This document shows, piece by piece, positions 1 to 10,168 of a stretch of DNA of 64,000 bases (within the stretch, counting starts at the first letter, position 1; each line of letters starts with the position of its first letter). Below the pieces are notes generated by a model. The model saw only the letters and a program-made list of their open reading frames with translations. It had not been told where the DNA came from and made no database searches. The DNA lies in the NCBI GenBank assembly GCA_963971535.1, contig OZ020593.1:17363919-17427918 (forward strand), given 5' to 3'. Source of the DNA: Notolepis coatsorum (Eukaryota > Chordata > Actinopteri > Aulopiformes > Paralepididae). A program made the position numbers and the translations under genes.

Positions 1-26
1 CGTGCCGTGACTGCAAGTTCTTTAGA

Positions 27-80
27 CTGTTAAGCTTAGGCACTCTTTCAAAGTTGGTTAAGGTTAGAGTTTGTCTTAGA
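27..80 (+). repeat. Fragment of a dispersed GGTTAAGG-containing repeat
   Basis: The phrase 'aagttggttaaggttagag' and its surroundings recur at 23.2, 23.4 and 29.98 kb. Those copies lie inside foldback elements, so this is probably a remnant of the same repeat. No coding capacity is visible. Confidence 0.5.
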
Positions 81-309
81 GCATGGCGATAGAACGCCAG
101 GTAGTTTGCAGTCTGTTCGACGCGGAAATGGACAAAGGAATGAAGTACTTGTGTTGTGTGGTGCTGCTAACAAGCTAACACTTGGCTAACAAGCTATATG
201 GCGGATGCAGTCTGGACACAGTGGACAGTGGTCTGGAATACATCAACAGTGGATTATACACTTTATCAAGGCAAGCCCTCCTGCCCTGGACGTGTCAACT
301 AAACAGTGA

Positions 310-343
310 GTCTCTCTCTCTCTCTCTCTCTCGCTCTCTCTCT
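310..343. repeat. (CT)n microsatellite
   Basis: About 17 CT units interrupted by one CG step. Short Ser/Leu/Arg/Glu ORFs on both strands here are products of the dinucleotide repeat. Confidence 0.95.
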
Positions 344-447
344 AATTTCGCCGCGTGTGGGGCATAACCACTCAGACAATGAATGGTAACTTGTTTAAAA
401 TGAAGAGACATACAAATGTGTTTATTATTGAATGGATCTGACATCAT

Positions 448-450
<3 letters not shown>

Positions 451-512
<62 letters not shown>
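451..512. repeat. (GA)n microsatellite
   Basis: About 31 GA units with one CG interruption near the middle. It lies about 110 bp after the (CT)n tract, so the two could pair as an imperfect hairpin (CT against GA). Confidence 0.95.
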
Positions 513-514
<2 letters not shown>

Positions 515-679
515 GTGCGTGTTTGTGTTGGGCTATTGGAAACGTGGTTGCATTTGACTGACAGATCATATATTGATCGATGGCAATGGTGATAATATTC
601 GCCAATGCGTGCCTTGTACATGTTTGCAAAATGTTTGGTATAGTGCCCCTAGTGGCGAAGCATCCACGAGCCGCTACTG

Positions 680-755
680 ATGCCATGTATGTAAAGTGCT
701 TTGAGATGCCTAATGTAAGGCGCTATATAAAATACATTTGTTATTATTATTAATA
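680..755 (+). repeat. Retroelement-like 3' tail
   Basis: The stretch 'gtaaagtgctttgagatgcc' followed by 'aaggcgctatataaaatac' and a TTATTATTATTA end has the wording of the 3' tails of many fish SINEs and short LINE pieces. No head or target duplication was found, so it is probably a truncated insertion. Confidence 0.4.
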
Positions 756-1060
756 TCAGACGACGTCTCTCTCGTGGACATTTTAACACGTAGATTAGCT
801 CGATTGCTATAGGATCCATGGAGCTACACAGGACGATGTTAACTTAAATTATTTACATTTGTGATGTGTCGTTTTTAAATATGATTTGAACTGTAAACAT
901 GTGACGAGTTGTGAAAATGATGGGATGAGACTATTTATTAAATTATGAATCCGGCCATATGGGAATCTTCTTTGAATGCAACTGAGATGTACTGTATGTG
1001 GTGAAATGGATTACAGATTGGGCCTTTAACTGTCCCAAGTTGTTTTATTACACTCCTGTT

Positions 1061-1113
1061 CGTGTGTGTGTCTGTCTGTGTGTGTGTGTGTCTGTGTGTG
1101 TGTGTGTGTGTGT
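1061..1113. repeat. (TG)n microsatellite
   Basis: GT/TG tract with TCTG interruptions, open in more than one frame. The Val/Cys or Thr/His ORFs over it are not genes. Confidence 0.95.
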
Positions 1114-1308
1114 CAGCCATAACTCCTACAGTTCTGATCCATCCACACATAGGTTGATAGCAGCCCAAGGACCTTCTCAACGAGAAGTATTTTATTTAAA
1201 TTAATTTCCAACCATTGTCGATTGAAATTCATATTGATGTGGAACCAGCAGTGCTTGCAGGCTTTGCCCAATGGCAAAGTGTAGGCATCTCTCTGTGTGC
1301 CATTATAG

Positions 1309-1328
1309 TTATATATATATATATATAT
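1309..1328. repeat. (AT)n microsatellite
   Basis: About ten AT units. Confidence 0.9.
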
Positions 1329-1329
1329 T

Positions 1330-2100
1330 CAATGTTTTCCTAGGTGATTGTGATTAATGGCACCAACATTAATGATGACAGTGTAATAACGATGGTGTAA
1401 TGTTTACTCATTGGGCTGGTGCAGAGGTACTGATGGGTGAGTCTACAGGGAACGGTTCTTTTTTGGTTAAATTAGTTTGTATTGTCTTTGTATGCATCTA
1501 TCTCTCACGTTTTAGTTCTCTTATCTGTTGATATTATATTGTTGGTATTATATTTGACTACTATAATAATAAATAAATATATATATCGTAAATTTCTTTT
1601 TTACGAAAGCAGCACAGGGAACCAGAGCCTGGATCCAACTCTATTAAAGTCTATGAGATGGATGGGAACGCACACCAAATACTGACATGTCCGTGTTGTG
1701 TGCACCAAGAAATGTCTTTAAAATGGAAGCACACACACACATCACAGAATATGATGGATTTCTTTTCAAATAATACAGTACAGTATGTGTTCATTTAGTT
1801 GTTGTTGGTCTCCAAACAGTATCCATCACATGACTGTTGGCCTGCTCAATCTCTGGCGAGTCAAGTCAGAATGCTGCTGGATGGATGGATGCATGGCTGG
1901 ATGATGGCCCTGGAGGGCTCCGGGAAGGAAACCTTTCAACAGCTCTGCTCATTCCTAGGGCCAGTTAATTAAACAGTATGCTGGGGCCCCTTCGATTCAA
2001 ATCAATCAACCAATTGAAATCACTGTAATCATAGTAATCCTAATCAAGCCTAACTACCTACCTCATACTAGTGCTGTTTATTACATGGCGTTTTCACATT
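1330..2100. other. Unassigned DNA
   Basis: No coding signal. A short GGAT-rich patch lies near 1880-1910. I see no element boundaries. The first 1.3 kb outside the listed repeats is likewise unassigned. Confidence 0.5.
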
Positions 2101-2140
2101 CGCCGAAATGCTTGCTTGTGATTGGTCAATAGCCCCCCGA

Positions 2141-2182
2141 CTGCGGTCATTATGACCGCAGATTTTTCAATAATGACCGCAG
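2141..2182. repeat. GC-rich palindrome with a third half-site
   Basis: CTGCGGTCAT and ATGACCGCAG form a near-perfect palindrome around one central base at 2141-2161. A further AATGACCGCAG half-site follows at 2172-2182. It lies upstream of the hairpin arm at 2419 and may be part of the same non-autonomous DNA element. Confidence 0.7.
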
Positions 2183-2418
2183 AGCGCAGCTGTTCGCAAT
2201 CAAGCCCACTGACACACTGTTTCAGTGCAATTAGACACTGCCGTGCCGGCGATGACAGGGGGTATTAAACAATAGGCAGCCAGAACACAGCGGAGCCAGA
2301 ACACAGAGGCTGCCCGCGATAATAATAATCACTTTATTTGGGCTGACAGAGCCACAGAACAACTGCGATTTGTCAAATGAATTAGGTATATTGTTAGTAA
2401 GTTAGCCATGTAATAAGC

Positions 2419-2464
2419 GGGATAATGTATAGCCTACTCGGTCATTGTCGCAAAATAATTGACC
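2419..2464. repeat. Left arm of an inverted repeat split by the BEL element
   Basis: The 46-bp arm from 'gggataatgtatagcc' to 'aaaataattgacc' is nearly the reverse complement of 11654-11698. The BEL/Pao element occupies the space between the arms. Removing the element leaves arms about 55 bp apart, so the target was a hairpin-forming MITE-like repeat. Confidence 0.85.
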
Positions 2465-2472
2465 TTCACTAC

Positions 2473-3905
2473 TGTTGTGAAGGGCCAGATTAAACCGAAT
2501 ATATATATTTATTTGTATATATATATTTGGTTGTATTTGTATATTCTCTAATATTCCCTGATATCCCTTGTATATTCCTTGTACAATATGCATTGAATAT
2601 CCATTCTAGCCTACTGAACATCCCATAATAGTCTCCATTCTACTATTGGTCGAGACCTTGGTGCCAGGCTGCCATACCCCCCAGACCCAGTTCAAACGTA
2701 CCGCTCAACATGTACGAACAAGTCCTAGTTCCGCGTAGGAATCTGGCTACCGCACCACTAACGGTACTATTTGTTCATAGTGCGTATATATACTGCGCTA
2801 CTAAAGTAGGACTTCCTTTTTAGTCCAGTTTCTTACCCTCCAATAGAGTGACAGACGTAAAGCCTCCCCGCGACGCCACGTGTGGGAGTAAGGCCAAGTT
2901 CGGCCTACCATCGGTATTGAGACATCGTGTATATTAATATTTGAATAGTCATATTTGGCACTATATCGTCGAGTTGGACGTAGTCTATTAAGATAATAAT
3001 AGTCTATTCATATGTAGTGCTTCGTGCGGTGAGAATACTATCGTAGTCAGTACCCCATCGTTTCGGGCAGAGAACTGGCTGCTTATCCAGGGTGGCCGAC
3101 CCCATGTGAGGCTGCACCCGAGGAGCCCCAGAGCCGACGAGCGAGTGGACCTGCATACCGGATTATTCTACCGACGACAGCCCGCCTTCCCAGGCACGGA
3201 TTATGCTTTGTATACAGTGATTATTCTATGGATAAAGACCAACACTGCCGTGTGTTGGAAACCCCCCCCCCGGAGAGGACGACAGGTGAGGAGACGCTCT
3301 ACACGACGAGGTCGCTTCACGTCTCTCCATCGTGGACCGAAGGAAGCCGGCCCACAGAGAGTCCAAGAGTGCTTTCATCTGTGGATCGAGGATCGCTGAG
3401 GCACCGAGCCGCACAACCGTGGGTTCTCCCAGGATACCCTCGGCCAGACGGATACAGCCAGACTCTACCCCCCCCCCCCCCTTCTCCAGTTGTCTTACAA
3501 GCGACCGGAATTCCCCCCTAGTGTATCCAGTTCTATAATCATTAAAGTATCATTGCTATTATTCCTTAAATATTCCAGGTTGTATATTTGCCGCCTGCGC
3601 CATCAGAGATTGGACATTCTCTATTGATATACCGACGAATACTCTTTGCCATAAAAGTGCATACTAATTCTCAATTCATAAATGTAATTAAGTGATTAAG
3701 TGCTTGCTCTACACACCATTGCTGTGTAGGAATAAATACATACTTCGACTTCGTACATTTGTGTTGGATCCGTTTCATCTACGTGAGAGTGTTTATCATA
3801 ATATATTTATGCCGAGTACTGGGTGGCCGAATATAAAGTACAAAGGTAGTGGTAGTAAGTATCATATCTAGTAATACAGTCAGGGAATTGTACCCCTCAG
3901 TTACA
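2473..3905 (+). repeat. 5' LTR of BEL/Pao element
   Basis: Begins TGTTGTGAAGGG and ends CAGTTACA; matched almost base for base by 10169-11601. It contains two C-homopolymers (around 3262 and 3469) that vary between the two LTRs. Promoter and polyadenylation signals are expected here, but I did not identify exact sites. Confidence 0.96.
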
Positions 3906-3907
3906 AT

Positions 3908-3924
3908 TGGTCCTTCGAGCCGGA
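3908..3924 (+). promoter_or_regulatory. Candidate tRNA primer-binding site
   Basis: TGGTCCTTCGAGCCGG begins about three bases after the LTR end and starts with TGG, the complement of a tRNA CCA end. Its complement contains a TTCGA-like T-loop pattern. I could not name the tRNA. Confidence 0.6.
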
Positions 3925-3973
3925 GGGTAATTAGTGTAATATTAATATAGTGTTATTAATATTGAAATGGCCT

Positions 3974-6900
3974 ATGATGAACACTCCACGAAACGATCCT
4001 CCTAACCAACGCCCGCAGCGCGAACGACGGCTCCCTCAGTACTTAGAGGCTTACGCTGTCAGTCAACAACCTAGTCTTCTACTAACAGTAAACGCGGTAA
4101 AACTAGAAAGTAAAAGTATGTCTAACCCCAACGCCCAGACTACCCCGACCATAGAGGCCCCTACGGGTTCTAATGTAACTGACCAAGTTCACGGTGGGGA
4201 CCAGTGGGAACCAGACATGACTTCACACCCCGCCAGTACTGAAGAAGTAGTCCCCGATGAGTCCCGGGAGGAATACAACGCTACCGAGAGAGAACTCGGC
4301 ACGGAAGAAGACGGGGAGAGCACCGTGGAGATAGAGCTCCAAGGCTCCGCAAGGAGTACCCCGAGGGAAGGCTCCCCTATACAACCGCCTTCCCCCAGCA
4401 AGGCAGAGAGGACCCTACAGCAGGCCTTCCTCATCAGCCTGAACGCCGCTGCTGAACGCGACCGACTGCAGATCCAGCAGCGGAGCGAAGAAGAGCATAT
4501 ACGTCTAGAAATAAGACGCATTCAGAGGGAAGAGAATGTGGCCCGAGACCGAGCAGACAGCCAGCGAGCAGCTGCTGGTGCTCTACGGGACGCAGAGCGC
4601 GACAGACAGCAAGCGCAACTAATAGAACAGCTGATCAGACGGACAACACCCTCTCCCTCCGCCAGAGGCTCCAGGAACTCGTCTAGACACACCTCCAGGG
4701 CGGCATCCCCTAGCCGAGTAAACAACCCTGAACTTGACCAACAGACGAGGTCTATACCCCCCACAGACCACCTCCCCCCACCGGTCCAAGCGAGACCTAG
4801 CAACCGGGAAGGAGCAGCATATCCTGTGGAGAGGCTAAACCAGAGACTACAAGCACTGGATGACCTAACTGAAGACGAAGAGGAAGAGGAGGAGAACCAC
4901 GCCCGACGACAGCACAGTACTCTACCGGACCAGGAGGTCCGGTACAGCCCAGGCTATACTCCCGCGGAGCTGCGCTACAGACCCCCGACTCTATACACGG
5001 GTGAGCACGACGCACGACCCGCACCGAGGAACAGCACCTGGACAAGCGGGCCATGGTACACTGCCGGTACCAGCCCATACCAAGGAGCGGGAGGAGACTC
5101 GCCTAGGAGGCCTCTCCCCCAACGCTCGCCGATGTATCCACAGTCAGCGTCATACATTGGCACGCCTATGGTACCCGACTTCACCCAAGAGAACCGGGCC
5201 CAGTATACAGAACTCCGCATGTGTCTGGAGACCATGTTGGTGGATGTATTGGATGAACGCCATAAATACGCCATCCTACTGAAGCACTTAAAGGTACCCT
5301 GCGCACATAATATAGCGCTCGCCTACGCGACTTCCACCACCCCATACACAGCAGTGCTGGTAGCATTGGACCAGAGGTATGGGCGCATATGGGATTACGT
5401 GATCCAGGAGATCCGACACATCGACCGCTTACCCCCAGCAATAGACAATCGAGCACTGGACGACCTGTCCATCAGAGTGCAGTCCCTGGTAGGGATGTTG
5501 GGAGCGCAGAGAGAGAAGGGGAGGCATGAACTTTACGCCAACTCAAATGTGGAAAGGATCTTGGAGAAGCTGCCGCCCGCTCGACAGGAGCGTTTTAGGC
5601 GGCAGAGAGACCACCGAGACCCGAATGGCCCCGAACCGAACCTCCTCGATCTAGCAGACTTCCTGGCGAGAGAAGTCAGCAGCCTACGGCTAGATACATT
5701 CGGACGGAGCACCCCTGGCTCCAGAGAAGGAACCAGACGACTAAATGATGGAAGAAGATCGGTGACTGTGATGCACCAATCGGAGTCAGTACCGAGCAGC
5801 AGGAGCCACAGTACCCCCTCCAGAACGGAGAAGTGGAAGATAGTGTGCCCCTACTGTGAGAAAGAACACTGGCTAGCGCAATGTGACTCCTTCCCCAAGC
5901 TGAACGCGGAGGAAGCAAGTCAATGGATAAAGTCCAACAAGCGCTGTTTTCGCTGTGCGTGCTCACACATGGCAGCCGAATGCCGCCTAAAGAAAAGGTG
6001 CACCAAGTGCGATGGAGCCCATCTGGACATACTTCACGACAGTAACAGACGGCGCCCTTCACCCGCACCATCCAGCAGCAAAGCGAGCGTCATGTACATC
6101 GATCCCGCCAGCAGCAGTGGAGCCCGAGTACTCCTAAAAGTAGTGCGTGTGACACTAAGCTACCAGAATAAAGTCCTGGACACTTACGCCGTCCTCGATG
6201 ACGGGTCAGAGAAGACCCTTCTGCTCGCCTCCGCTGCGGCCCAGCTAGGGCTGCGGGGAAGCGAAACCCAAATGACAATTCGGACAATAAGACGAGATTT
6301 GAAGACGATAAAGGGCGAGAATGTCTCATTCTCTATCGCAGCAAGCGGCCAGCCTGAGCGACGGTACCAGATTACAGACGCTTTCACCAGCCAAGAAATA
6401 GGACTGTCGCGGTACACATACCCCGTCGCCAAGCTGATGGAGAAATATGCACATCTGCGCAAGTTACCGATCCCGCTCATAGACAATGCTATGCCGACCC
6501 TGTTGATAGGCTCCGACCATGCAGACCTCATTGTCCCGATAGACCGGGTTCATACCGGACCCCGAGGCTGTCCTGCAGCAGTCGAGACCCGTTTGGGATG
6601 GACTCTCCAAGGCCCGCTCGCCAAATCTCTCAACCGAAGTACAGCCACTAGATGTCTCCACTCCCGAGTCACAGAGGGAGAAACCGCACTCCTGCAACAC
6701 GTAGAGCGGTTATGGACCTTGGAACAAATGCCCTTTAAGAACGGAAAGAAAGACATTCGCTCTAAAGATGACATTTACGCCATTCACGTCCTCGAGACAG
6801 GGACCAAGAGAGTCCCGGTCAACGGCGTGTTGAGATACGCCACGCCACTCCTGCGGCGAGAAGGAATGCCTACTTTCCACGCCAAGACAGACGCCACAGA

Positions 6901-9900
6901 ACGGTACCTGCTGAACACGGAGCGGCGCTTAGCCAAGAACCCCGCCCAAGAGAGTGTATACCGCGCTGAGATTGAGAAGCTCATCACAGCGGGACACGTC
7001 ACAAAGATGGACATTAAAGAGGCTGACCAGACCACTGAATCGTGGTACGTGCCTCACCACAAGGTCCATCACAACGGTAAAGACCGCATAGTATTTAACT
7101 GCAGCTACCAGATCGGATCCCAAAATCTGAATAAAGAGTTACTGCCCGGTCCCACACTCGGCCCCTCCCTACTCGGCGTTCTACTCCGCTTCCGCCAGGA
7201 AAAGGTGGCCATCAGCGGGGACATTAAAGGAATGTTCCTGCAGGTGAGATTAGTAGAGGAGGACAAGCCCCTGTTACGGTTCCTATGGAGAGAGAAGCCA
7301 GGAGATGAGCACCCAGCCATCTACCAATGGGAAGTCCTCCCCTTCGGAACGACGTGCAGCCCCTGCTGTGCTACATTTGCACTACAGAAACATGTAGCAG
7401 AGGACCCAGCAGCGGACGAAGAGGTCCGACACAGCGTAAAGAACAGCTTCTACGTAGACAACTGTCTACAAAGCCTTTCAACCCAGGAAGAAGCCGAGGC
7501 TCTCCTGATTAAACTCCGCGCCTCATTGATCAAAGGCGGCTTTGATCTCAGGCAGTGGGCCAGCAGCGATCCGCAAGTACTGCGCAGCCTCTCCTCCGAG
7601 GACAAGGCAGCCAGCAGCGAGACCTGGATGGCTACAATCCCGGGAGAAGCCCAGGAGATGACCCTGGGATTGGTGTGGCGATTCAAAACAGATTCGCTTC
7701 ACTACAGACACAAGCCCCTGACTACGGAGCAGGGAAGGCCGGCGGCGGCGCCGACCACCAGACGGAGTGTGTACACAACACTCGCCCGACAATATGACCC
7801 GCTAGGATGTATTCTACCGTACACCACCAGGGCAAAAATGATTGTACGAGCATTGTGGGACAAGGACCAGGGCTGGGACGACCCCATTCCCGCACATCTT
7901 GCATCCACCTGGAGAGAGTGGGAGATGGAGCTCCACTCACTCCCAGGCGTTAATATGCGCCGAAGCTACTTCCCACCCACGGTGAGGCCAGAGACATGTA
8001 AAATGGACTTACACGTCTTCAGTGACGCCTCAGAGGTCGCATACGGATCAGTAGCCTACTTGCGGGCCCAAGAAGAGGGGGGAGAGATCTACACAGCATT
8101 TGTCCTCGCCCGCTCGAGAATAGCCCCACGCAAGCAACAATCTATCCCACGCCTAGAGCTCTGCGCAGCCCTAGCCGGAGCGCACCTAGCCACGCTCATC
8201 CAACGTGAGCTCACCATACCGGTGTCTAGAACAATCCTGTGGTCAGATTCCACGACAGTACTCGCCTGGATCAAATCGGACTCATGCAAGTACAAAGTCT
8301 TCGTGGGAGTCAGAGTCACCGAGATTCAAGACTTAACCGAAGAGTTAACCGGAGAAACAGAGTGGCGCTACGTTGATACAAAACAGAACCCAGCTGACGT
8401 CATCACCCGGGGAATGCCCCTAGATGACCTCACCCGTCGCAATGTCTACAGTGACGGCCCAGCATTCCTAAAGCTCCCGGAAGGAGAGTGGCCCACGCCT
8501 ATCCCGAGGGAAGCCAGTCAGGAGGAGGCTGAGAATAAGAAGCCTGTGTTCTGTGGATTGAGCACTGTTATCTCCGCAGACCCCAACATAGATGATTGCA
8601 CTACCATAGAGAGTGCACAACAAAGGACATTCCTGCGGCACCACCCGGAGTGTAAGTCCCCCGCTGAAATGTCAGCAGCTAACTACGAGGAAGCAGAATT
8701 GCTTCTACTGCAGCGAGCCCAGAGAGACTCGTTCCCCGATGAATTGGCCTGTCTACAGGGAGGAAAGCCCGTCCCATCCGACAGCAGATTAATTCATCTG
8801 GCCCCCGAGAGCGACGCTCATACCCTCATCAGAGTGGGTGGTCGCCTACGCAGAGCCCCCAATCTACCGGATGACATTAAATACCCGATCGTATTGAACA
8901 GCCGACACAAGGTCACAGAGCTGATTATAAAGAAATACGATGAGGATGTACATCACGCAGGAGCAGAAAGAGTCTTCGCGGAGATCAGACGTCGTTACTG
9001 GATCCTACAAGGAAGAGAGGCGGTACGACGCTTCCAGCGAACATGTCTAGACTGCCGCAAGTGGCGCGCGCAGCCCAGCATACCAAGGATGGCTGACCTT
9101 CCTCCATGTCGCCTCCGAATCGGTGACAAGCCATTCCACTCAACGGGTATGGACTGCTTTGGCCCGCTGCACATAAAGAAAGGAAGAGGAACCGAGAAGC
9201 GGTGGGGTATTGTATTCAAATGCATGACCACCAGAGCGATACACATCGAGCTTCTCCCGACCATGAGCACAGACTCATTCCTTATGGCCTTCCGTAGATT
9301 CACATCACGGAAAGGAAGACCGTCTACACTATTGTCCGATCATGGGACAAACTTCAAAGGCGGCAAAAGAGAGCTGAGAGAGGGCTTCCAAGCTATGGGC
9401 CCAGAACTTAAGACCCACCTCTCTCCAGCACAGATTGACTTCCAATTCAACCCCCCAAACGCACCCCACTTCGGTGGTACTTGGGAACGGGAAGTGCGTT
9501 CCATAAAGACAGCCCTGTACGCAGTACTTGGGGCCCAGACTGTGGCGGAAGAAGTCCTAATGACAGTCCTCACGGAGATTGAGGGAGTATTGAACTCTAA
9601 GCCCCTCGGCTACGTCTCCAGCGATGTGGCGGATATCGACCCAGTTACCCCCAACACACTCCTGATGGGGCGGCTAGATCCCGCGTTACCCCAGACAATG
9701 TACCGGCCTGAAGAAGCGAACGGCCGACGAATGTGGAGGTACAGCCAAGTATTAGCCGACAAGTTTTGGAGCAGTTTCCTACTACACTACCTACCGTCTC
9801 TACAGACCCGCCAGAAGTGGGTAAAGGAGAGAGACAATTTGACAGAAGGAACAGTCGTCATGATTATTGATCAATCACTGCCCAGAGCTATGTGGCCGGC

Positions 9901-10060
9901 CGGCCGCGTAAGCAAAGTGATCACCGGTGCCGACGGCAAGGTCCGAGCAGCTGAAGTGCTTGTCCAGGGTCGCACTTACACCCGTCCCGTGGCGAGGCTC
10001 ATAGAACTGCCCCGACTCCCAGACACAATCGATGATGACCATGACCCTATAACCCTATGA
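3974..10060 (+). CDS. BEL/Pao Gag-Pol polyprotein, intact
   Basis: An uninterrupted ORF of 2028 codons from the first ATG (the frame is open a little upstream, from a GTG at 3950). Order from the N-terminus: a Gag region rich in charged helices; Cys-His zinc knuckles around residues 620-680 (CPYCEKEH..., CFRCACSH..., CTKCDGAH); an aspartic protease with the DDGS motif near 740; reverse transcriptase with SGDIKGMF near 1080 and the catalytic YVDN near 1160; RNase H starting FSDAS near 1347; integrase with an HHAG...CLDC zinc region near 1660 and catalytic residues in GMDCFG, LLSDHGTNF and GGTWEREV near 1725, 1788 and 1836. The products would package, reverse-transcribe and integrate the element RNA. 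All catalytic motifs I looked for are present. The many antisense ORFs over this stretch are shadows. Confidence 0.95.
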   Translation: MMNTPRNDPPNQRPQRERRLPQYLEAYAVSQQPSLLLTVNAVKLESKSMSNPNAQTTPTIEAPTGSNVTDQVHGGDQWEPDMTSHPASTEEVVPDESREEYNATERELGTEEDGESTVEIELQGSARSTPREGSPIQPPSPSKAERTLQQAFLISLNAAAERDRLQIQQRSEEEHIRLEIRRIQREENVARDRADSQRAAAGALRDAERDRQQAQLIEQLIRRTTPSPSARGSRNSSRHTSRAASPSRVNNPELDQQTRSIPPTDHLPPPVQARPSNREGAAYPVERLNQRLQALDDLTEDEEEEEENHARRQHSTLPDQEVRYSPGYTPAELRYRPPTLYTGEHDARPAPRNSTWTSGPWYTAGTSPYQGAGGDSPRRPLPQRSPMYPQSASYIGTPMVPDFTQENRAQYTELRMCLETMLVDVLDERHKYAILLKHLKVPCAHNIALAYATSTTPYTAVLVALDQRYGRIWDYVIQEIRHIDRLPPAIDNRALDDLSIRVQSLVGMLGAQREKGRHELYANSNVERILEKLPPARQERFRRQRDHRDPNGPEPNLLDLADFLAREVSSLRLDTFGRSTPGSREGTRRLNDGRRSVTVMHQSESVPSSRSHSTPSRTEKWKIVCPYCEKEHWLAQCDSFPKLNAEEASQWIKSNKRCFRCACSHMAAECRLKKRCTKCDGAHLDILHDSNRRRPSPAPSSSKASVMYIDPASSSGARVLLKVVRVTLSYQNKVLDTYAVLDDGSEKTLLLASAAAQLGLRGSETQMTIRTIRRDLKTIKGENVSFSIAASGQPERRYQITDAFTSQEIGLSRYTYPVAKLMEKYAHLRKLPIPLIDNAMPTLLIGSDHADLIVPIDRVHTGPRGCPAAVETRLGWTLQGPLAKSLNRSTATRCLHSRVTEGETALLQHVERLWTLEQMPFKNGKKDIRSKDDIYAIHVLETGTKRVPVNGVLRYATPLLRREGMPTFHAKTDATERYLLNTERRLAKNPAQESVYRAEIEKLITAGHVTKMDIKEADQTTESWYVPHHKVHHNGKDRIVFNCSYQIGSQNLNKELLPGPTLGPSLLGVLLRFRQEKVAISGDIKGMFLQVRLVEEDKPLLRFLWREKPGDEHPAIYQWEVLPFGTTCSPCCATFALQKHVAEDPAADEEVRHSVKNSFYVDNCLQSLSTQEEAEALLIKLRASLIKGGFDLRQWASSDPQVLRSLSSEDKAASSETWMATIPGEAQEMTLGLVWRFKTDSLHYRHKPLTTEQGRPAAAPTTRRSVYTTLARQYDPLGCILPYTTRAKMIVRALWDKDQGWDDPIPAHLASTWREWEMELHSLPGVNMRRSYFPPTVRPETCKMDLHVFSDASEVAYGSVAYLRAQEEGGEIYTAFVLARSRIAPRKQQSIPRLELCAALAGAHLATLIQRELTIPVSRTILWSDSTTVLAWIKSDSCKYKVFVGVRVTEIQDLTEELTGETEWRYVDTKQNPADVITRGMPLDDLTRRNVYSDGPAFLKLPEGEWPTPIPREASQEEAENKKPVFCGLSTVISADPNIDDCTTIESAQQRTFLRHHPECKSPAEMSAANYEEAELLLLQRAQRDSFPDELACLQGGKPVPSDSRLIHLAPESDAHTLIRVGGRLRRAPNLPDDIKYPIVLNSRHKVTELIIKKYDEDVHHAGAERVFAEIRRRYWILQGREAVRRFQRTCLDCRKWRAQPSIPRMADLPPCRLRIGDKPFHSTGMDCFGPLHIKKGRGTEKRWGIVFKCMTTRAIHIELLPTMSTDSFLMAFRRFTSRKGRPSTLLSDHGTNFKGGKRELREGFQAMGPELKTHLSPAQIDFQFNPPNAPHFGGTWEREVRSIKTALYAVLGAQTVAEEVLMTVLTEIEGVLNSKPLGYVSSDVADIDPVTPNTLLMGRLDPALPQTMYRPEEANGRRMWRYSQVLADKFWSSFLLHYLPSLQTRQKWVKERDNLTEGTVVMIIDQSLPRAMWPAGRVSKVITGADGKVRAAEVLVQGRTYTRPVARLIELPRLPDTIDDDHDPITL

Positions 10061-10154
10061 CTTTGTGAAGTTGACTGACCCCTACAGCAAACCCTTATGT
10101 GTAAATAGACAACGCGATTAATCTGTCTCTGCTTAACTGATTAGGTCTGGGACC

Positions 10155-10168
10155 AATCAGGGGGTGGC
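10155..10168 (+). promoter_or_regulatory. Polypurine tract of BEL element
   Basis: AATCAGGGGGTGGC immediately precedes the TG of the 3' LTR, which is where plus-strand priming is expected. A few pyrimidines interrupt it. Confidence 0.6.

Noticed and set aside
4189-9573. Many antisense and out-of-frame ORFs of 60-131 codons inside the BEL element
   Set aside because: Shadows of the 2028-codon Gag-Pol frame; none shows a recognisable domain.
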